Assembly: GCA_041676645.1 (NCBI GenBank)
Contig: JBAYRO010000033.1
Span: 1 to 33,883 of the forward strand
DNA: 33,883 nt
Source of the DNA: JAMLIN01 sp041676645
GTDB taxonomy: Bacteria; Pseudomonadota; Gammaproteobacteria; Burkholderiales; Burkholderiaceae_E
Reading direction: 5' to 3'
The notes below the pieces were generated by a model that did not search any database, was not told where the DNA came from, and was given only the letters and a program-made list of their open reading frames with translations. Both the position numbers and the translations under genes were made by a program. This document shows, piece by piece, positions 25,912-33,883 of the stretch; position 1 is the stretch's first letter, and each line of letters begins with the position of its first letter.

Positions 25912-27039
25912 TCAACCCAGCGCGCGGCGGAATTCGAAGCGGGCGATGAGCCGCGAGACGGTGTTGCAGCTGAACAGCAGGGCGAACCATCGGGTCGCGG
26001 GGTCGACGAACAGCGCGGTGCCGGTCATGCCCGACCAGGTGAGCTCGCCGACGGCGCACGGGTAGGCGGCGGCGCCACCGGCGCGGCGCACCGCCAGCCC
26101 GAGGCCGAAGCCGAAACCCGGCCCGGTGAATCCGAGCGGACCATCGACCCCCCGGGGCAGCTGGTCGCGCGCCATCTCCGCGAATCCCGTCTCGGACAAC
26201 AGCCGGCGCCCCTCGTGGACGCCGCCATTGGCGAGCAGTCGCGCAAAGCGGGCGTAGTCGTCGATCGTCGATGCGAGCCCACCTCCGCCACTGTGCATCG
26301 GCGTGCCGAGCTCATCAGCCTGCACGTACTTTCCGGACAGGCCGTGCCAGGACCGATCCTCGGGAAACGCGGTGGGCATGCGTTCACGCTGCTGCGACGG
26401 TACCGCGAACCCGGTCTCGCGCATGCCGAGCGGGCCGAAAATCCGCTCGGCAAGCGCATCGCCGAGGCGCTGGCCGAGGATCCGCCCGATCACCAGGCCG
26501 AGCACATCGGTCGAATAACCGTAGCGGAACGCGGTGCCCGGCTGCCTGGCCAGCGGCAAGCGGGCAAGCGACGCGAGGACAGCCGCCGGCTCGAGCAGCG
26601 GCAGGCGTTCATCGAGCCCTTCGGCCAGGATGCGTTCGGCCACATCGGCTTCGGCGATCTCGCGACCGTAGGCGAACCCGGAGGTATGCCGCAGCAGATC
26701 GCGGATCGTGGGCTGGCGGGCCGGGGCGGCGCCATCGGGAAGCCGCATCGCGGCGAGTTCGGGCAGATGCCGGGCCACGGGGTCGTCGAGACCGAGCCGT
26801 TCTTCGTCGACCAGGATCATGGCGAGGAAGCTGACCACCGGCTTGGTAAGCGAGGCGATCCGGAACAGGGCATCGGCGCGCATCGGTTCGCCCGCTGCGT
26901 CGCCCGGCGCTTCGCCGTGCAGGGCTCCCGACACCAGCCGGGCCAGCTCGGCGCCATCGCGTTCCACGAGTACCACCGCCCCCGGGCAATGCCGCGCCGC
27001 GCGATGGAAATCCAGCATCCGGGCCAGTGCATCCTGCAT
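25912..27039 (-). CDS. Serine hydrolase of the beta-lactamase / class C fold, family VIII esterase-like
   Basis: A 375-residue serine hydrolase. The nucleophile motif IASLTKPVVS gives Ser63-x-x-Lys66. The tyrosine motif is probably Tyr173 in FRYGYSTDVLG, which aligns with the Y-x-x-x-x-DVLG of family VIII esterases better than with the YSN of true class C beta-lactamases. TWSGMTGTALFVDP replaces the KTG motif, again as in esterases. No signal peptide is seen, which argues against antibiotic resistance. AGGAGG precedes the ATG. The gene diverges from the acyl-CoA dehydrogenase; the substrate is unknown. Confidence 0.88.
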   Translation of the reverse strand: MQDALARMLDFHRAARHCPGAVVLVERDGAELARLVSGALHGEAPGDAAGEPMRADALFRIASLTKPVVSFLAMILVDEERLGLDDPVARHLPELAAMRLPDGAAPARQPTIRDLLRHTSGFAYGREIAEADVAERILAEGLDERLPLLEPAAVLASLARLPLARQPGTAFRYGYSTDVLGLVIGRILGQRLGDALAERIFGPLGMRETGFAVPSQQRERMPTAFPEDRSWHGLSGKYVQADELGTPMHSGGGGLASTIDDYARFARLLANGGVHEGRRLLSETGFAEMARDQLPRGVDGPLGFTGPGFGFGLGLAVRRAGGAAAYPCAVGELTWSGMTGTALFVDPATRWFALLFSCNTVSRLIARFEFRRALG

Positions 27040-27148
27040 GGTCGTCTCTCCTCCTGCGTCAGGGACGGGCCACCCGCCCGAATCCGTGGATCGTGCCAGT
27101 ATAGAGGCTGACCGCAACCAGCCTGGAGCCGCCCGAGGCGGAACAAGA

Positions 27149-28342
27149 GTGCCGACATCTCCCTCGATGCCCCCCCATTCCGCGCCCGCCACCGAAGTCG
27201 AGGCGCAAGCCCTCATCGCGCGGGCGGAGTCCTTCGCCACCAGCGTGATCGCTCGAAGCGCCGCGCAATGGGAGCATGAACGCCAATGGCCGGGCGAGGC
27301 GCTCGCGACGACGGCATCGATCGGCCTGAATCGCATCCAGGTGCCGGCCGAACAGGGCGGCTACGACCTGCCCTTCACGGTCAAGATGCGCGTGGTCGAG
27401 GTGTTCGCCCGCTACGACATGGCGTTCTCGTTCGCCTGGGTCAATGCCCACAATGCAACCGTCCGCCTGGCCCGCGACGGCAGCCCGGCGCAGCGCGAGC
27501 GCTGGCTGCCCGGCCTGCTGTCGGGCACTTCCGTGGGCACCGTCTGCCTGACCGAACCCGGCACCGGCAGTGATTTTCCGGCGATCGCCACCCGCGCGCG
27601 CCGCAACGGACAAGGCTGGGTCCTCGACGGCGCGAAGGCCTGGGCGACGAATGCCGCCGGCGCGGACCATGCGGTCGTCTACGCCCAGACCGACCCGGCC
27701 GCGGGCAACAAGGGCATCGCCGGCTTCCTCGTCGACCTGGCCGCGCCCGGTGTCAGCGCTCGCCAGGTCGAGCCGCTGGTCGGCGGCCACGCAATCGGCG
27801 CCGGGGGCTTCCGCCTCGAAGGGGTCGAGCTCGACGCCGACGGCCTCTTCTATCCGCCCGGCGAAGCCTTCGGACGAGCCCTGGCAAGCATCAATGGCGC
27901 GCGCACCTATGTCGCCGCCATGTGCAACGCCATGCTCGACACCGCTCTGCGGATCGCGGTGGCGCATGCGCAGCAACGACACACCTTCGGCAGTCCGCTG
28001 GCCGATCGCCAGGGCCTGCGCTGGATGCTCGCGGACGCTGCCACCGACCTCGAGGCCTCGTGCCTGCTCACCGAACGCGCCGCCGCCCTGATCGATGCGG
28101 GCGAGGACGCCGTCGAAGCCGCCGCCCATGCCAAGAAGTTCAGCGTGCGAATCGCCGAGCGCCGCCTGCGCGACTGCATGCAGGTCCTCGGCGCGGCGGG
28201 ACTGCGCGAGAGCTGCCCGATCGGGCGCCACCTGGTCGGCGCCCGCATCGCGAACTACGTCGACGGCACGACCGAGATGCAGAACGAGCGTATCGCCGCC
28301 ATGCTCATGCGCCGGCTCGCCGCCGACGACAAGGCCCGGTGA
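27149..28342 (+). CDS. Acyl-CoA dehydrogenase family protein
   Basis: FAD enzyme that would introduce a trans-2 double bond into an acyl-CoA. The 397 residues show signature 1 CLTEPGTGSDFPAIATRA, the FAD/ETF contact RHTFGSPLADRQGLRWMLAD and signature 2 RDCMQVLGAAGLRES. The region that holds the catalytic Glu in medium-chain enzymes (EGT) reads YVDGTTEMQNERIA, with Asp372 in that place. The GTG at 27149 was chosen because GAGG lies 10 bases upstream; the ATG at 27167 is the alternative and has no clear ribosome-binding site. It converges with dxs. The acyl substrate is unknown. Confidence 0.9.
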   Translation: MPTSPSMPPHSAPATEVEAQALIARAESFATSVIARSAAQWEHERQWPGEALATTASIGLNRIQVPAEQGGYDLPFTVKMRVVEVFARYDMAFSFAWVNAHNATVRLARDGSPAQRERWLPGLLSGTSVGTVCLTEPGTGSDFPAIATRARRNGQGWVLDGAKAWATNAAGADHAVVYAQTDPAAGNKGIAGFLVDLAAPGVSARQVEPLVGGHAIGAGGFRLEGVELDADGLFYPPGEAFGRALASINGARTYVAAMCNAMLDTALRIAVAHAQQRHTFGSPLADRQGLRWMLADAATDLEASCLLTERAAALIDAGEDAVEAAAHAKKFSVRIAERRLRDCMQVLGAAGLRESCPIGRHLVGARIANYVDGTTEMQNERIAAMLMRRLAADDKAR

Positions 28343-28355
28343 GGCGCGCAGGCGG

Positions 28356-28398
28356 CTAGCCGCGCGCGGAAAGCCTGGCCCCTAGCCGCGCGCGGAAA
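28356..28398. repeat. 17-bp direct repeat duplicating the dxs 3' end
   Basis: CTAGCCGCGCGCGGAAA occurs at 28356-28372 and again at 28382-28398. The second copy carries the last four sense codons and the TAG stop of dxs; the first lies just beyond the stop in the dxs reading direction. The offset is 26 bp. Confidence 0.85.
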
Positions 28399-30295
28399 CC
28401 AGCCGCGGCGATGCGCCGCCGCTGCAGAGTTCGCCGAAGCGCGCCCGGATCGAGGCTTCGATCCCGGCGGCGTCCAGTCCGAGCTCCACCAGCAGGCTGC
28501 GCTGGTCGCCGTGATCGACGAAACGATCGGGCAGGCCGAGGTGCAGGATCGGCCTGACGATACCGGCGCCAGCCAGCGCCTCCGATACCGCGGATCCGGC
28601 CCCACCGCCGATCACATGCTCCTCGACGGTCACGAAGGCATCGTGGCTGCGCGCGAGCTCGTCGAGCAGCTCGATGTCGACCGGCTTGACGAAGCGCATG
28701 TTCACCACCGTCGCATCGAGCGCATCGCCGGCTCCGATGCAGTCGGCCAGGACCGTCCCGAACGCGAGGATCGCAAGTCGTCGGCCTCGCCGGCGGACCT
28801 CGCCACGGCCGATGGGAATCGCCGTGAGATCCTTGCGAATCTCGGCCCCCACGCCGGCTCCGCGCGGATAGCGGACCGCGGACGGCCCATCGTGCTGGAA
28901 GGCGGTGAACAGCATCTGCCGGCATTCATTCTCGTCACTGGGCGCCAGCACGATGGTGTTCGGTATGCAGCGCAGGTAGGCGTAGTCGTAGGCGCCGGCA
29001 TGCGTCGCGCCATCGGCTCCGACGATGCCGGCGCGATCGATCGCGAACACCACCGGCAGGTTTTGCAGGGCGACATCATGGATCAGCTGGTCGTAGCCTC
29101 GCTGCAGGAAGGTGCTGTAGATCGCCACGACCGGCTTCATGCCCTCGCAGGCCAGGCCGGCGGCGAAGGTGACCGCATGCTGCTCGGCGATGCCGACGTC
29201 GAAGTAGCGCTTCGGATAGCGACGCTCGAACTCGACCAGCCCGGAGCCCTCTCGCATTGCCGGGGTGACCGCCACCAGGCGCTCGTCGAGCGCCGCCATG
29301 TCGCAGACCCAGTCCGAGAACACCTGTGTGAACGTGGTTCGCGGACGGCCCGCAGGCTCGATCCCCCGGGAGGGGTCGAACTTGCCCGGCCCGTGGTAGA
29401 GGACCGGGTCGGCCTCCGCGAGCTTGTATCCATGCCCCTTGCGCGTGACGATGTGCAGGAACTGCGGGCCGCGCAGCTCGCGCAGGTTCTGCAGCGTCGG
29501 CACCAGGGCGTCGAGATCGTGACCGTCGATCGGGCCCACGTAGTGGAAGCCGAACTCCTCGAACATCGTGCCCGGAACGACCAGGCCCTTGGCATGCTCC
29601 TCGAGCTTGCGGGCCAACTCCATCATGGGAGGGACATGCGCCAGCACGGCACGCCCGACATCCTTGACCCGTGTGTAGAACTGTCCCGAGAGCAGCCGCG
29701 CGAAATAATGGTTGAGCGCACCGACCGCCGGCGATATCGACATGTCGTTGTCGTTGAGGATCACCAGCAGGTCGATGTCCGGCGTCACGCCGGCATTGTT
29801 CAGGGCCTCGAAGGCCATGCCCGCGCTCATCGCGCCGTCACCGATCACCGCGACATGCCTGCGCCGGTCCGGACCGGTGTTCTCACCGGTGTTGCGCGCG
29901 GCCACCGCCATGCCCAGCGCCGCCGAGATCGATGTCGAGGAATGCGCGGTGCCGAAGCTGTCGTACGGGGATTCGTCGCGCTTGGGGAAGCCGCTGATCC
30001 CGCCGTACTGGCGCAGGCTGGCCATGCGCTCGCGCCGACCGGTCAGGATCTTGTGCGGATAGCTCTGGTGGCCGACGTCCCAGACGAGGCGGTCGCGGGG
30101 CGTGTCGAACACGTAATGCAACGCTATCGCGAGCTCGACCGTGCCGAGGTTGGACGAAAGATGCCCGCCGGTACGCGCCACCGAATCGATGATGAAGCGG
30201 CGCAACTCGTCGGCGAGCTGCGGCAGGTGATCGCGACCGAGCTCGCGCAGCTGTCGCGGATCATCGATGGTCTCGAGTAATGCTTGTGATGCCAC
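28382..30295 (-). CDS. dxs: 1-deoxy-D-xylulose-5-phosphate synthase
   Basis: Thiamine-diphosphate enzyme that condenses pyruvate and glyceraldehyde 3-phosphate, the first step of the MEP isoprenoid pathway. The 637 residues are the standard length. GGHLSSNLGTVELAIALHYV and VWDVGHQSYPHKIL lie near the start. The ThDP motif runs from VIGDGAMSAGMAFEALNNAG (about 150-169) to LNDNDMSISP. DVGIAEQHAVTFAAGLA and GIVGADGATHAGAYDYAYLR belong to the second domain. The start is a GTG (complement of 30293-30295) with GGAGG six bases upstream. It follows ispA by 14 bp on the same strand. The last residues, VSARG, come from a duplicated 3' end. Confidence 0.97.
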   Translation of the reverse strand: MASQALLETIDDPRQLRELGRDHLPQLADELRRFIIDSVARTGGHLSSNLGTVELAIALHYVFDTPRDRLVWDVGHQSYPHKILTGRRERMASLRQYGGISGFPKRDESPYDSFGTAHSSTSISAALGMAVAARNTGENTGPDRRRHVAVIGDGAMSAGMAFEALNNAGVTPDIDLLVILNDNDMSISPAVGALNHYFARLLSGQFYTRVKDVGRAVLAHVPPMMELARKLEEHAKGLVVPGTMFEEFGFHYVGPIDGHDLDALVPTLQNLRELRGPQFLHIVTRKGHGYKLAEADPVLYHGPGKFDPSRGIEPAGRPRTTFTQVFSDWVCDMAALDERLVAVTPAMREGSGLVEFERRYPKRYFDVGIAEQHAVTFAAGLACEGMKPVVAIYSTFLQRGYDQLIHDVALQNLPVVFAIDRAGIVGADGATHAGAYDYAYLRCIPNTIVLAPSDENECRQMLFTAFQHDGPSAVRYPRGAGVGAEIRKDLTAIPIGRGEVRRRGRRLAILAFGTVLADCIGAGDALDATVVNMRFVKPVDIELLDELARSHDAFVTVEEHVIGGGAGSAVSEALAGAGIVRPILHLGLPDRFVDHGDQRSLLVELGLDAAGIEASIRARFGELCSGGASPRLVSARG

Positions 30296-30309
30296 ACCGG
30301 GCCTCCAGT

Positions 30310-31239
30310 TCAGGACTTGCGCAACACGATCAGGTCGGCAAGCTGCGCAAGGCGCTCGGCCCGGTCACCGAAGCGCTCGAGCGCGCGATGCGCCTCGTCG
30401 CGCAGGGCCAGAGCGAGCGAACGCGCCTCGTCGAGCCCCATTATCGATACATAGGTCGGCTTGCCGGCTTCGCTGTCCTTGCCAGCCGTCTTGCCGAGCG
30501 TCGCGCTGTCGCCCTCGACATCGAGGACGTCGTCGATGACCTGGAAGGCCAGGCCGATCGCGTCGGCATAGGCATCGAGCGCTCGACCACCGGCGGCATC
30601 GCTTGCCGCTGCCGGACCCGCCATCCAGCCCAAGCGCACCGATGCGCGCAACAGGGCGCCGGTCTTGCGCCGGTGCATCCGTTCGAGCGCATCCCGCTCG
30701 AGGCGGCGCCCCACCGACTCGATGTCGATCGCCTGCCCACCGACCATGCCGCCCGAGCCGGCCGCGGTGGCCAGCTCGGCCACCAGCGCGGCGGTCGGCA
30801 GTTCCGGTTCGGCGAGCCCGGCCTCGCCGAGCAGGCCGAAGGCAAGCGCCTGCAAGCCGTCGCCGACCAGCATCGCGAGCGCTTCGTCGAAGGCGACATG
30901 CACCGTCGGACGGCCGCGCCGGACATCGTCGTCGTCCATGCACGGCAGGTCGTCATGGACCAGCGAATAGGCATGGATCAGCTCGACGGCGCAGGCCGCC
31001 GCCATCGTCGACCGCTGGCTCGCGCCGGAGACCCCCGCGCTGGCATGCACCAGCAGGGGCCGCACCCGCTTGCCGCCGCCCAGGCTCGCATAGCGCATCG
31101 CCTCGTGCAGGCGGGCAGGCACGACATCGGCGCCGGGCAGTGACTCGGACAGCGCCAGCTCGATCCCGGCGGCGGTATCCCGGCACCAGGCCGCGAAATC
31201 GGGTGTTGCCGCGGCGGCCACCGCGCTAGCGCTCTTCAT
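30310..31239 (-). CDS. ispA: Farnesyl diphosphate synthase (polyprenyl synthetase family)
   Basis: Makes farnesyl diphosphate from isopentenyl and dimethylallyl diphosphate. The 309 residues carry the first aspartate-rich motif SLVHDDLPCMDDDDVRRGRP (about 92-111), with Asp96, Asp97 and Asp102. The second motif is AFQVIDDVLDVEGD. LGGGKRVRPLLV and GQAIDIES are typical, and KPTYVSIMGL lies near the end. Together with dxs downstream and xseB upstream it forms an operon order that is common in proteobacteria. It overlaps xseB by 14 bases. Chain length (C15) is inferred from context and size. Confidence 0.95.
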   Translation of the reverse strand: MKSASAVAAAATPDFAAWCRDTAAGIELALSESLPGADVVPARLHEAMRYASLGGGKRVRPLLVHASAGVSGASQRSTMAAACAVELIHAYSLVHDDLPCMDDDDVRRGRPTVHVAFDEALAMLVGDGLQALAFGLLGEAGLAEPELPTAALVAELATAAGSGGMVGGQAIDIESVGRRLERDALERMHRRKTGALLRASVRLGWMAGPAAASDAAGGRALDAYADAIGLAFQVIDDVLDVEGDSATLGKTAGKDSEAGKPTYVSIMGLDEARSLALALRDEAHRALERFGDRAERLAQLADLIVLRKS

Positions 31240-31522
31240 CGGCGTCGCCGCCGAGCGGCTTGAGGAGATCGGCCTCGAGGATGCGCACCTGCTGCTGGAT
31301 CACCGCCAGGCTCTCGCGGCAGCGGGCGACCAGTTCCGCACCGCGACGATAGGCGGCGAGCGATTCCTCGAGGCTGAGGGTACCGGCCTCCATGCGCTCG
31401 ACGATTGCCTCGAGCTCGCTCACCGCGGCATCGAATTCGATCGGCTCGCCCGATGCGAGCGGCTCGACCGACGCCTGGGATGCCTGGTCGGGCGCCGCGG
31501 ATTCTGGGGATTTGCTGGACAT
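31226..31522 (-). CDS. xseB: Exodeoxyribonuclease VII small subunit
   Basis: Small subunit of exonuclease VII; its partner XseA is encoded at 2111-3475. From the ATG (complement of 31520-31522) it has 98 residues. The helical core FDAAVSELEAIVERMEAGTL, then LSLEESLAAYRRGAELVARC, is diagnostic and spans about residues 31-75. The first 28 residues are Ser/Ala/Pro-rich and probably disordered. An in-frame ATG at 31609 (complement) would add 29 more such residues and seems too long for the family. It is first in the xseB-ispA-dxs operon. The 251-bp gap to the divergent Rieske gene shows no clear promoter. Confidence 0.93.
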   Translation of the reverse strand: MSSKSPESAAPDQASQASVEPLASGEPIEFDAAVSELEAIVERMEAGTLSLEESLAAYRRGAELVARCRESLAVIQQQVRILEADLLKPLGGDADEER

Positions 31523-31773
31523 GGTTCTGGGGCTGACGCTGGCCGTGGCCGCTGCGCTTCGCGCATCGCCCGGCATTGCTGATGAACCGATTTTACTGCG
31601 ATCGGCCATGAGCTGTCGGAAGCGGCTCCACGAGCCCCGCGCGGGCCCGTGCGCATGCCCTCCGGGACGGCATTTCGGGTATCCTTGTGCCCCTTCGAGC
31701 CGGGGCCCGCCTTGCGCGACACGCTCGCCCGGCGCGGCTTGGTCCCGTCCTTCGACTTTTCTGGAGGTTCAGA

Positions 31774-32880
31774 ATGTCGGACCTGGGTCGGCGCGAGCTC
31801 CTCTCCCCCTCGCGCGCTCAACTCCCCGTTTCCGCCTACTTCGACGAAGCGCTCCTCGCCCGCGAGATCGAGATCCTGTTCCGGCGCGGTCCTGGCTATA
31901 TCGGCCATGAGCTGATGGTCCCCGAGCCGGGCGATTTCCACACCCTGGCCGCCGAGCACGACGGGCGGGTCCTCGTGCGCAACGACCGCGGCGTGGAACT
32001 GCTCTCGAATGTCTGCCGCCACCGCCAGGCGATCATGCTCGAGGGCCGGGGCAACGCCGGCAGCATCGTGTGCCCGCTGCATCGCTGGACCTACAATCTG
32101 CGCGGCGAGCTGCTCGGCGCCCCGCACTTCCGCGAACAGCCCTGTGCGAGCCTGGCGCGCAGTCCGCTGCAGAACTGGCGCGGCATGCTGTTCGATGGCC
32201 CGCGCGACATCGCCGCCGACCTGCGCGCGGTGGGCCTCGAGGACAGCATCGACTTCGGCGGCTACATGCTCGGCCATGTCGAGATCCACGAGTGCGACTA
32301 CAACTGGAAGACCTTCCTCGAGGTCTATCTGGAGGACTACCACGTCGAGCCGTTTCACCCGGGGCTCGGGAAGTTCGTTTCCTGCGACGATCTCGAATGG
32401 ACCTTCGGCGACTGGTTCTCGGTCCAGACGGTCGGGATCCACCAGGACCTGCGCAAGCCGGGCACCTCGACCTACAAGCGCTGGCACGAGGAAGTCCTGC
32501 GCAGCTACAGGGGCAAACTGCCTCGCTTCGGCGCAGTCTGGCTCGCCTATTACCCGAACATCATGGTCGAGTACTACCCCAACGTGCTCGTGGTCTCGAC
32601 CCTGGTTCCCCGCAGTGCGCAGCGCACCACCAATATCGTCGAGTTCTACTACCCCGAGGAGATCGCGCTGTTCGAGCCCGATTTCGTCGCGGCCGAACAG
32701 GCCGCCTACATGGAGACCTGCGTCGAGGACGACGAGATCGCGCTGCGCATGGATGCCGGTCGCCGTGCCCTGCTGGCGCGTGGCGTCAACGAAACCGGGC
32801 CCTACCAGAGCCCGATGGAAGACGGCATGCAGCATTTCCACGAATTCTATCGACACCACATCGAGCTGGGAGACGACTGA
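31774..32880 (+). CDS. Rieske non-heme iron oxygenase, alpha-subunit type
   Basis: A cytosolic oxygenase of 368 residues with both metal sites. The Rieske [2Fe-2S] ligands are Cys81 and His83 (NVCRHRQ) and Cys100 and His103 (CPLHRW). The catalytic domain has NWKTFLEVYLEDYHVEPFHP with His190 and His195 as likely mononuclear iron ligands and Asp188 as the bridging residue; the third iron ligand is probably an Asp in CVEDDEIAL. GGAGG precedes the ATG at 31774. No beta subunit, ferredoxin or reductase gene is adjacent, so its electron source is not visible. Substrate unknown; betaine-type demethylases and aromatic oxygenases share this architecture. Confidence 0.9.
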   Translation: MSDLGRRELLSPSRAQLPVSAYFDEALLAREIEILFRRGPGYIGHELMVPEPGDFHTLAAEHDGRVLVRNDRGVELLSNVCRHRQAIMLEGRGNAGSIVCPLHRWTYNLRGELLGAPHFREQPCASLARSPLQNWRGMLFDGPRDIAADLRAVGLEDSIDFGGYMLGHVEIHECDYNWKTFLEVYLEDYHVEPFHPGLGKFVSCDDLEWTFGDWFSVQTVGIHQDLRKPGTSTYKRWHEEVLRSYRGKLPRFGAVWLAYYPNIMVEYYPNVLVVSTLVPRSAQRTTNIVEFYYPEEIALFEPDFVAAEQAAYMETCVEDDEIALRMDAGRRALLARGVNETGPYQSPMEDGMQHFHEFYRHHIELGDD

Positions 32881-33737
32881 TGCGCTGGACCACGCTGATC
32901 GATGTCGAGGAACTCGCGCTGCGGCTGGATGACTGCCTCGTCGTCGATTGTCGCCACGATCTCGCCGACCCCGATGCCGGCCGTCGTGCCTGGCAGGCGG
33001 GCCGGATACCGGGCGCCCGCTTCCTGCACCAGGACGAGGACCTCGCCGGCCCGACCGGATCGCATACCGGCCGTCATCCCCTGCCGGATCCCGCAAAACT
33101 GCTTCGCCGGCTCGGTGAACTCGGCCTGGACCGGGGCACCCAGCTCGTCGCCTACGACGACGCCGGGGGCGCGATGGCCGCCAGGCTCTGGTGGCTCGCC
33201 CGCTCCCTGGGCCACGATTCGGTAGCGGTGCTCGACGGCGGCCTCGTCGCCTGGCAGGCCGCCGGCTATCCGCTGGACCAAGGCGAGGCGGCGCCATCGC
33301 GTCGTGCGCCGGCCACGCTCGAGCCGCGCGATGCGCTCACGCGCCAGGTCGATGTCGACGCGCTGGAACGCAACCTCGCCCGGCCGACGCTGAAGCTCGT
33401 CGATGCGCGTACCGCGGAGCGCCATCGCGGTGAGACCGAACCGCTCGATCCGGTTGCCGGCCACATCCCCGGAGCGCTGAGCCGCCCGCTCGGCCTGAAC
33501 CTGCGGCCCGATGGCCGCTTCCTGCCCGCCCCCGTCCTGCGCCAGGCCTTCGCCGAACTCCTCGGTGACCACGCGCCCGAGGCCGTCGTCCACTTCTGTG
33601 GCTCGGGTATCAGCGCCTGCCACAACCTGCTCGCGATGGAGCATGCCGGCCTGCGCGGATCGATGCTGTATCCCGGCTCATGGAGCCAGTGGTGCAGCGA
33701 TCCGTCGCGCCCGGTGGCCGTGGGCCAGGGCACCTGA
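32880..33737 (+). CDS. Sulfurtransferase, two rhodanese domains (mercaptopyruvate sulfurtransferase type)
   Basis: A 285-residue protein with two rhodanese domains. The N-terminal one (about 5-130) has VVDCRHDLADPDAGRRAW, ARFLHQDEDLAGPTGSHTGR and the inactive-domain pattern QLVAYDDAGGAMAARLWW. The C-terminal one has LVDARTAERHRGETEP and DPVAGHIPGA, then the active-site Cys in VHFCGSGISACHNLLAM. CGSG(I/V)(S/T)A loops are typical of 3-mercaptopyruvate rather than thiosulfate sulfurtransferases. The start overlaps the Rieske gene stop (TGATG), so translation is likely coupled. Biological link to the oxygenase is unknown. Confidence 0.92.
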   Translation: MRWTTLIDVEELALRLDDCLVVDCRHDLADPDAGRRAWQAGRIPGARFLHQDEDLAGPTGSHTGRHPLPDPAKLLRRLGELGLDRGTQLVAYDDAGGAMAARLWWLARSLGHDSVAVLDGGLVAWQAAGYPLDQGEAAPSRRAPATLEPRDALTRQVDVDALERNLARPTLKLVDARTAERHRGETEPLDPVAGHIPGALSRPLGLNLRPDGRFLPAPVLRQAFAELLGDHAPEAVVHFCGSGISACHNLLAMEHAGLRGSMLYPGSWSQWCSDPSRPVAVGQGT

Positions 33738-33883
33738 TCCGGTCCGGAGCCTGCCCGGGGCCCGCTTGTATCTTTAGACCAGACCGGCACGGTAGAGTCC
33801 GGAGGCCGAGAAGGCGTCTGGACCGGACCGTGCAGCCTGGTATCCGCTGGGGCGTATGAGCCCGTGCCTGAGTAGATGGCGCA
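33738..33883. other. Intergenic end of window with nested inverted repeats
   Basis: No gene can be supported here. Inverted pairs are CCAGAC (33779-33784) with GTCTGG (33816-33821), GCACGGT (33787-33793) with ACCGTGC (33827-33833), and GTCCGG (33797-33802) with CCGGAC (33823-33828). The first two cross each other and could form a pseudoknot. It could be the leader of a gene beyond the right edge, or chance in GC-rich DNA. Confidence 0.4.

Noticed and set aside
25912..27039. True class C beta-lactamase (antibiotic resistance)
   Set aside because: There is no signal peptide, the YxN motif is YGY-type and the KTG motif is replaced, so a family VIII-like esterase is more likely.

Overview
This window is high-GC, densely coded chromosomal DNA. 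It carries about 33 protein genes and shows no sign of phage, plasmid, insertion sequence, CRISPR array, rRNA or tRNA. Protein families and gene order point to a betaproteobacterium, most likely in the order Burkholderiales. The supporting blocks are exbB-exbD-lpxK-Trm112-kdsB-adk, a DUF3579 gene beside argD-argF, earP next to efp with an arginine at EF-P position 32, and xseB-ispA-dxs beside a Rieske oxygenase gene. The genus cannot be fixed from the sequence alone.

Layout, left to right. (1) 1-3475: the 5' part of icd (minus), a secreted DUF192 protein (plus), then a minus-strand group of a GlsB/YeaQ-type membrane protein, iron superoxide dismutase and xseA. (2) 3713-7485: a compact plus-strand envelope operon (exbB, exbD, lpxK, a Trm112-like zinc protein, kdsB, adk) with several overlapping genes. 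(3) 7705-9768: hppA, a proton-pumping pyrophosphatase ending at a strong terminator. (4) 9916-13856: a mixed metabolic stretch with two short-chain dehydrogenases, a META-domain lipoprotein, an amidase and a KTSC-domain protein. (5) 13967-15697: earP and efp, an enzyme and its substrate. (6) 15813-17154: a two-receiver response regulator and a DUF3579 protein. (7) 17368-21688: arginine biosynthesis genes argD, argF and argG, interrupted by folE on the opposite strand. (8) 21747-22866: an Hfq-like RNA chaperone with a basic glycine-rich tail, and YajQ. (9) 22983-28342: acyl-CoA metabolism (CoA-transferase, acyl-CoA ligase, acyl-CoA dehydrogenase) plus a beta-lactamase-fold hydrolase. (10) 28382-31522: the minus-strand isoprenoid operon xseB-ispA-dxs. 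(11) 31774-33737: a Rieske oxygenase alpha subunit overlapping a mercaptopyruvate sulfurtransferase-like gene by one base. (12) 33738-33883: 146 bases with nested inverted repeats and no supported gene.

Functional links: lpxK and kdsB serve lipid A and Kdo/LPS synthesis; dxs and ispA run from the first step of the MEP pathway to farnesyl diphosphate; xseA and xseB, 28 kb apart, encode the two subunits of exonuclease VII; argD, argF and argG cover three steps of arginine synthesis.

No unambiguous, undescribed multi-gene system is visible. The most interesting signals are non-coding or subtle: two near-identical palindromes bracketing argG, other dispersed hairpins in gene junctions, an argD promoter whose transcript would begin in a hairpin, a divergent Hfq with altered RNA-binding faces, an acyl-CoA dehydrogenase with Asp where Glu is usual, and short duplications of gene ends that include the stop codon.
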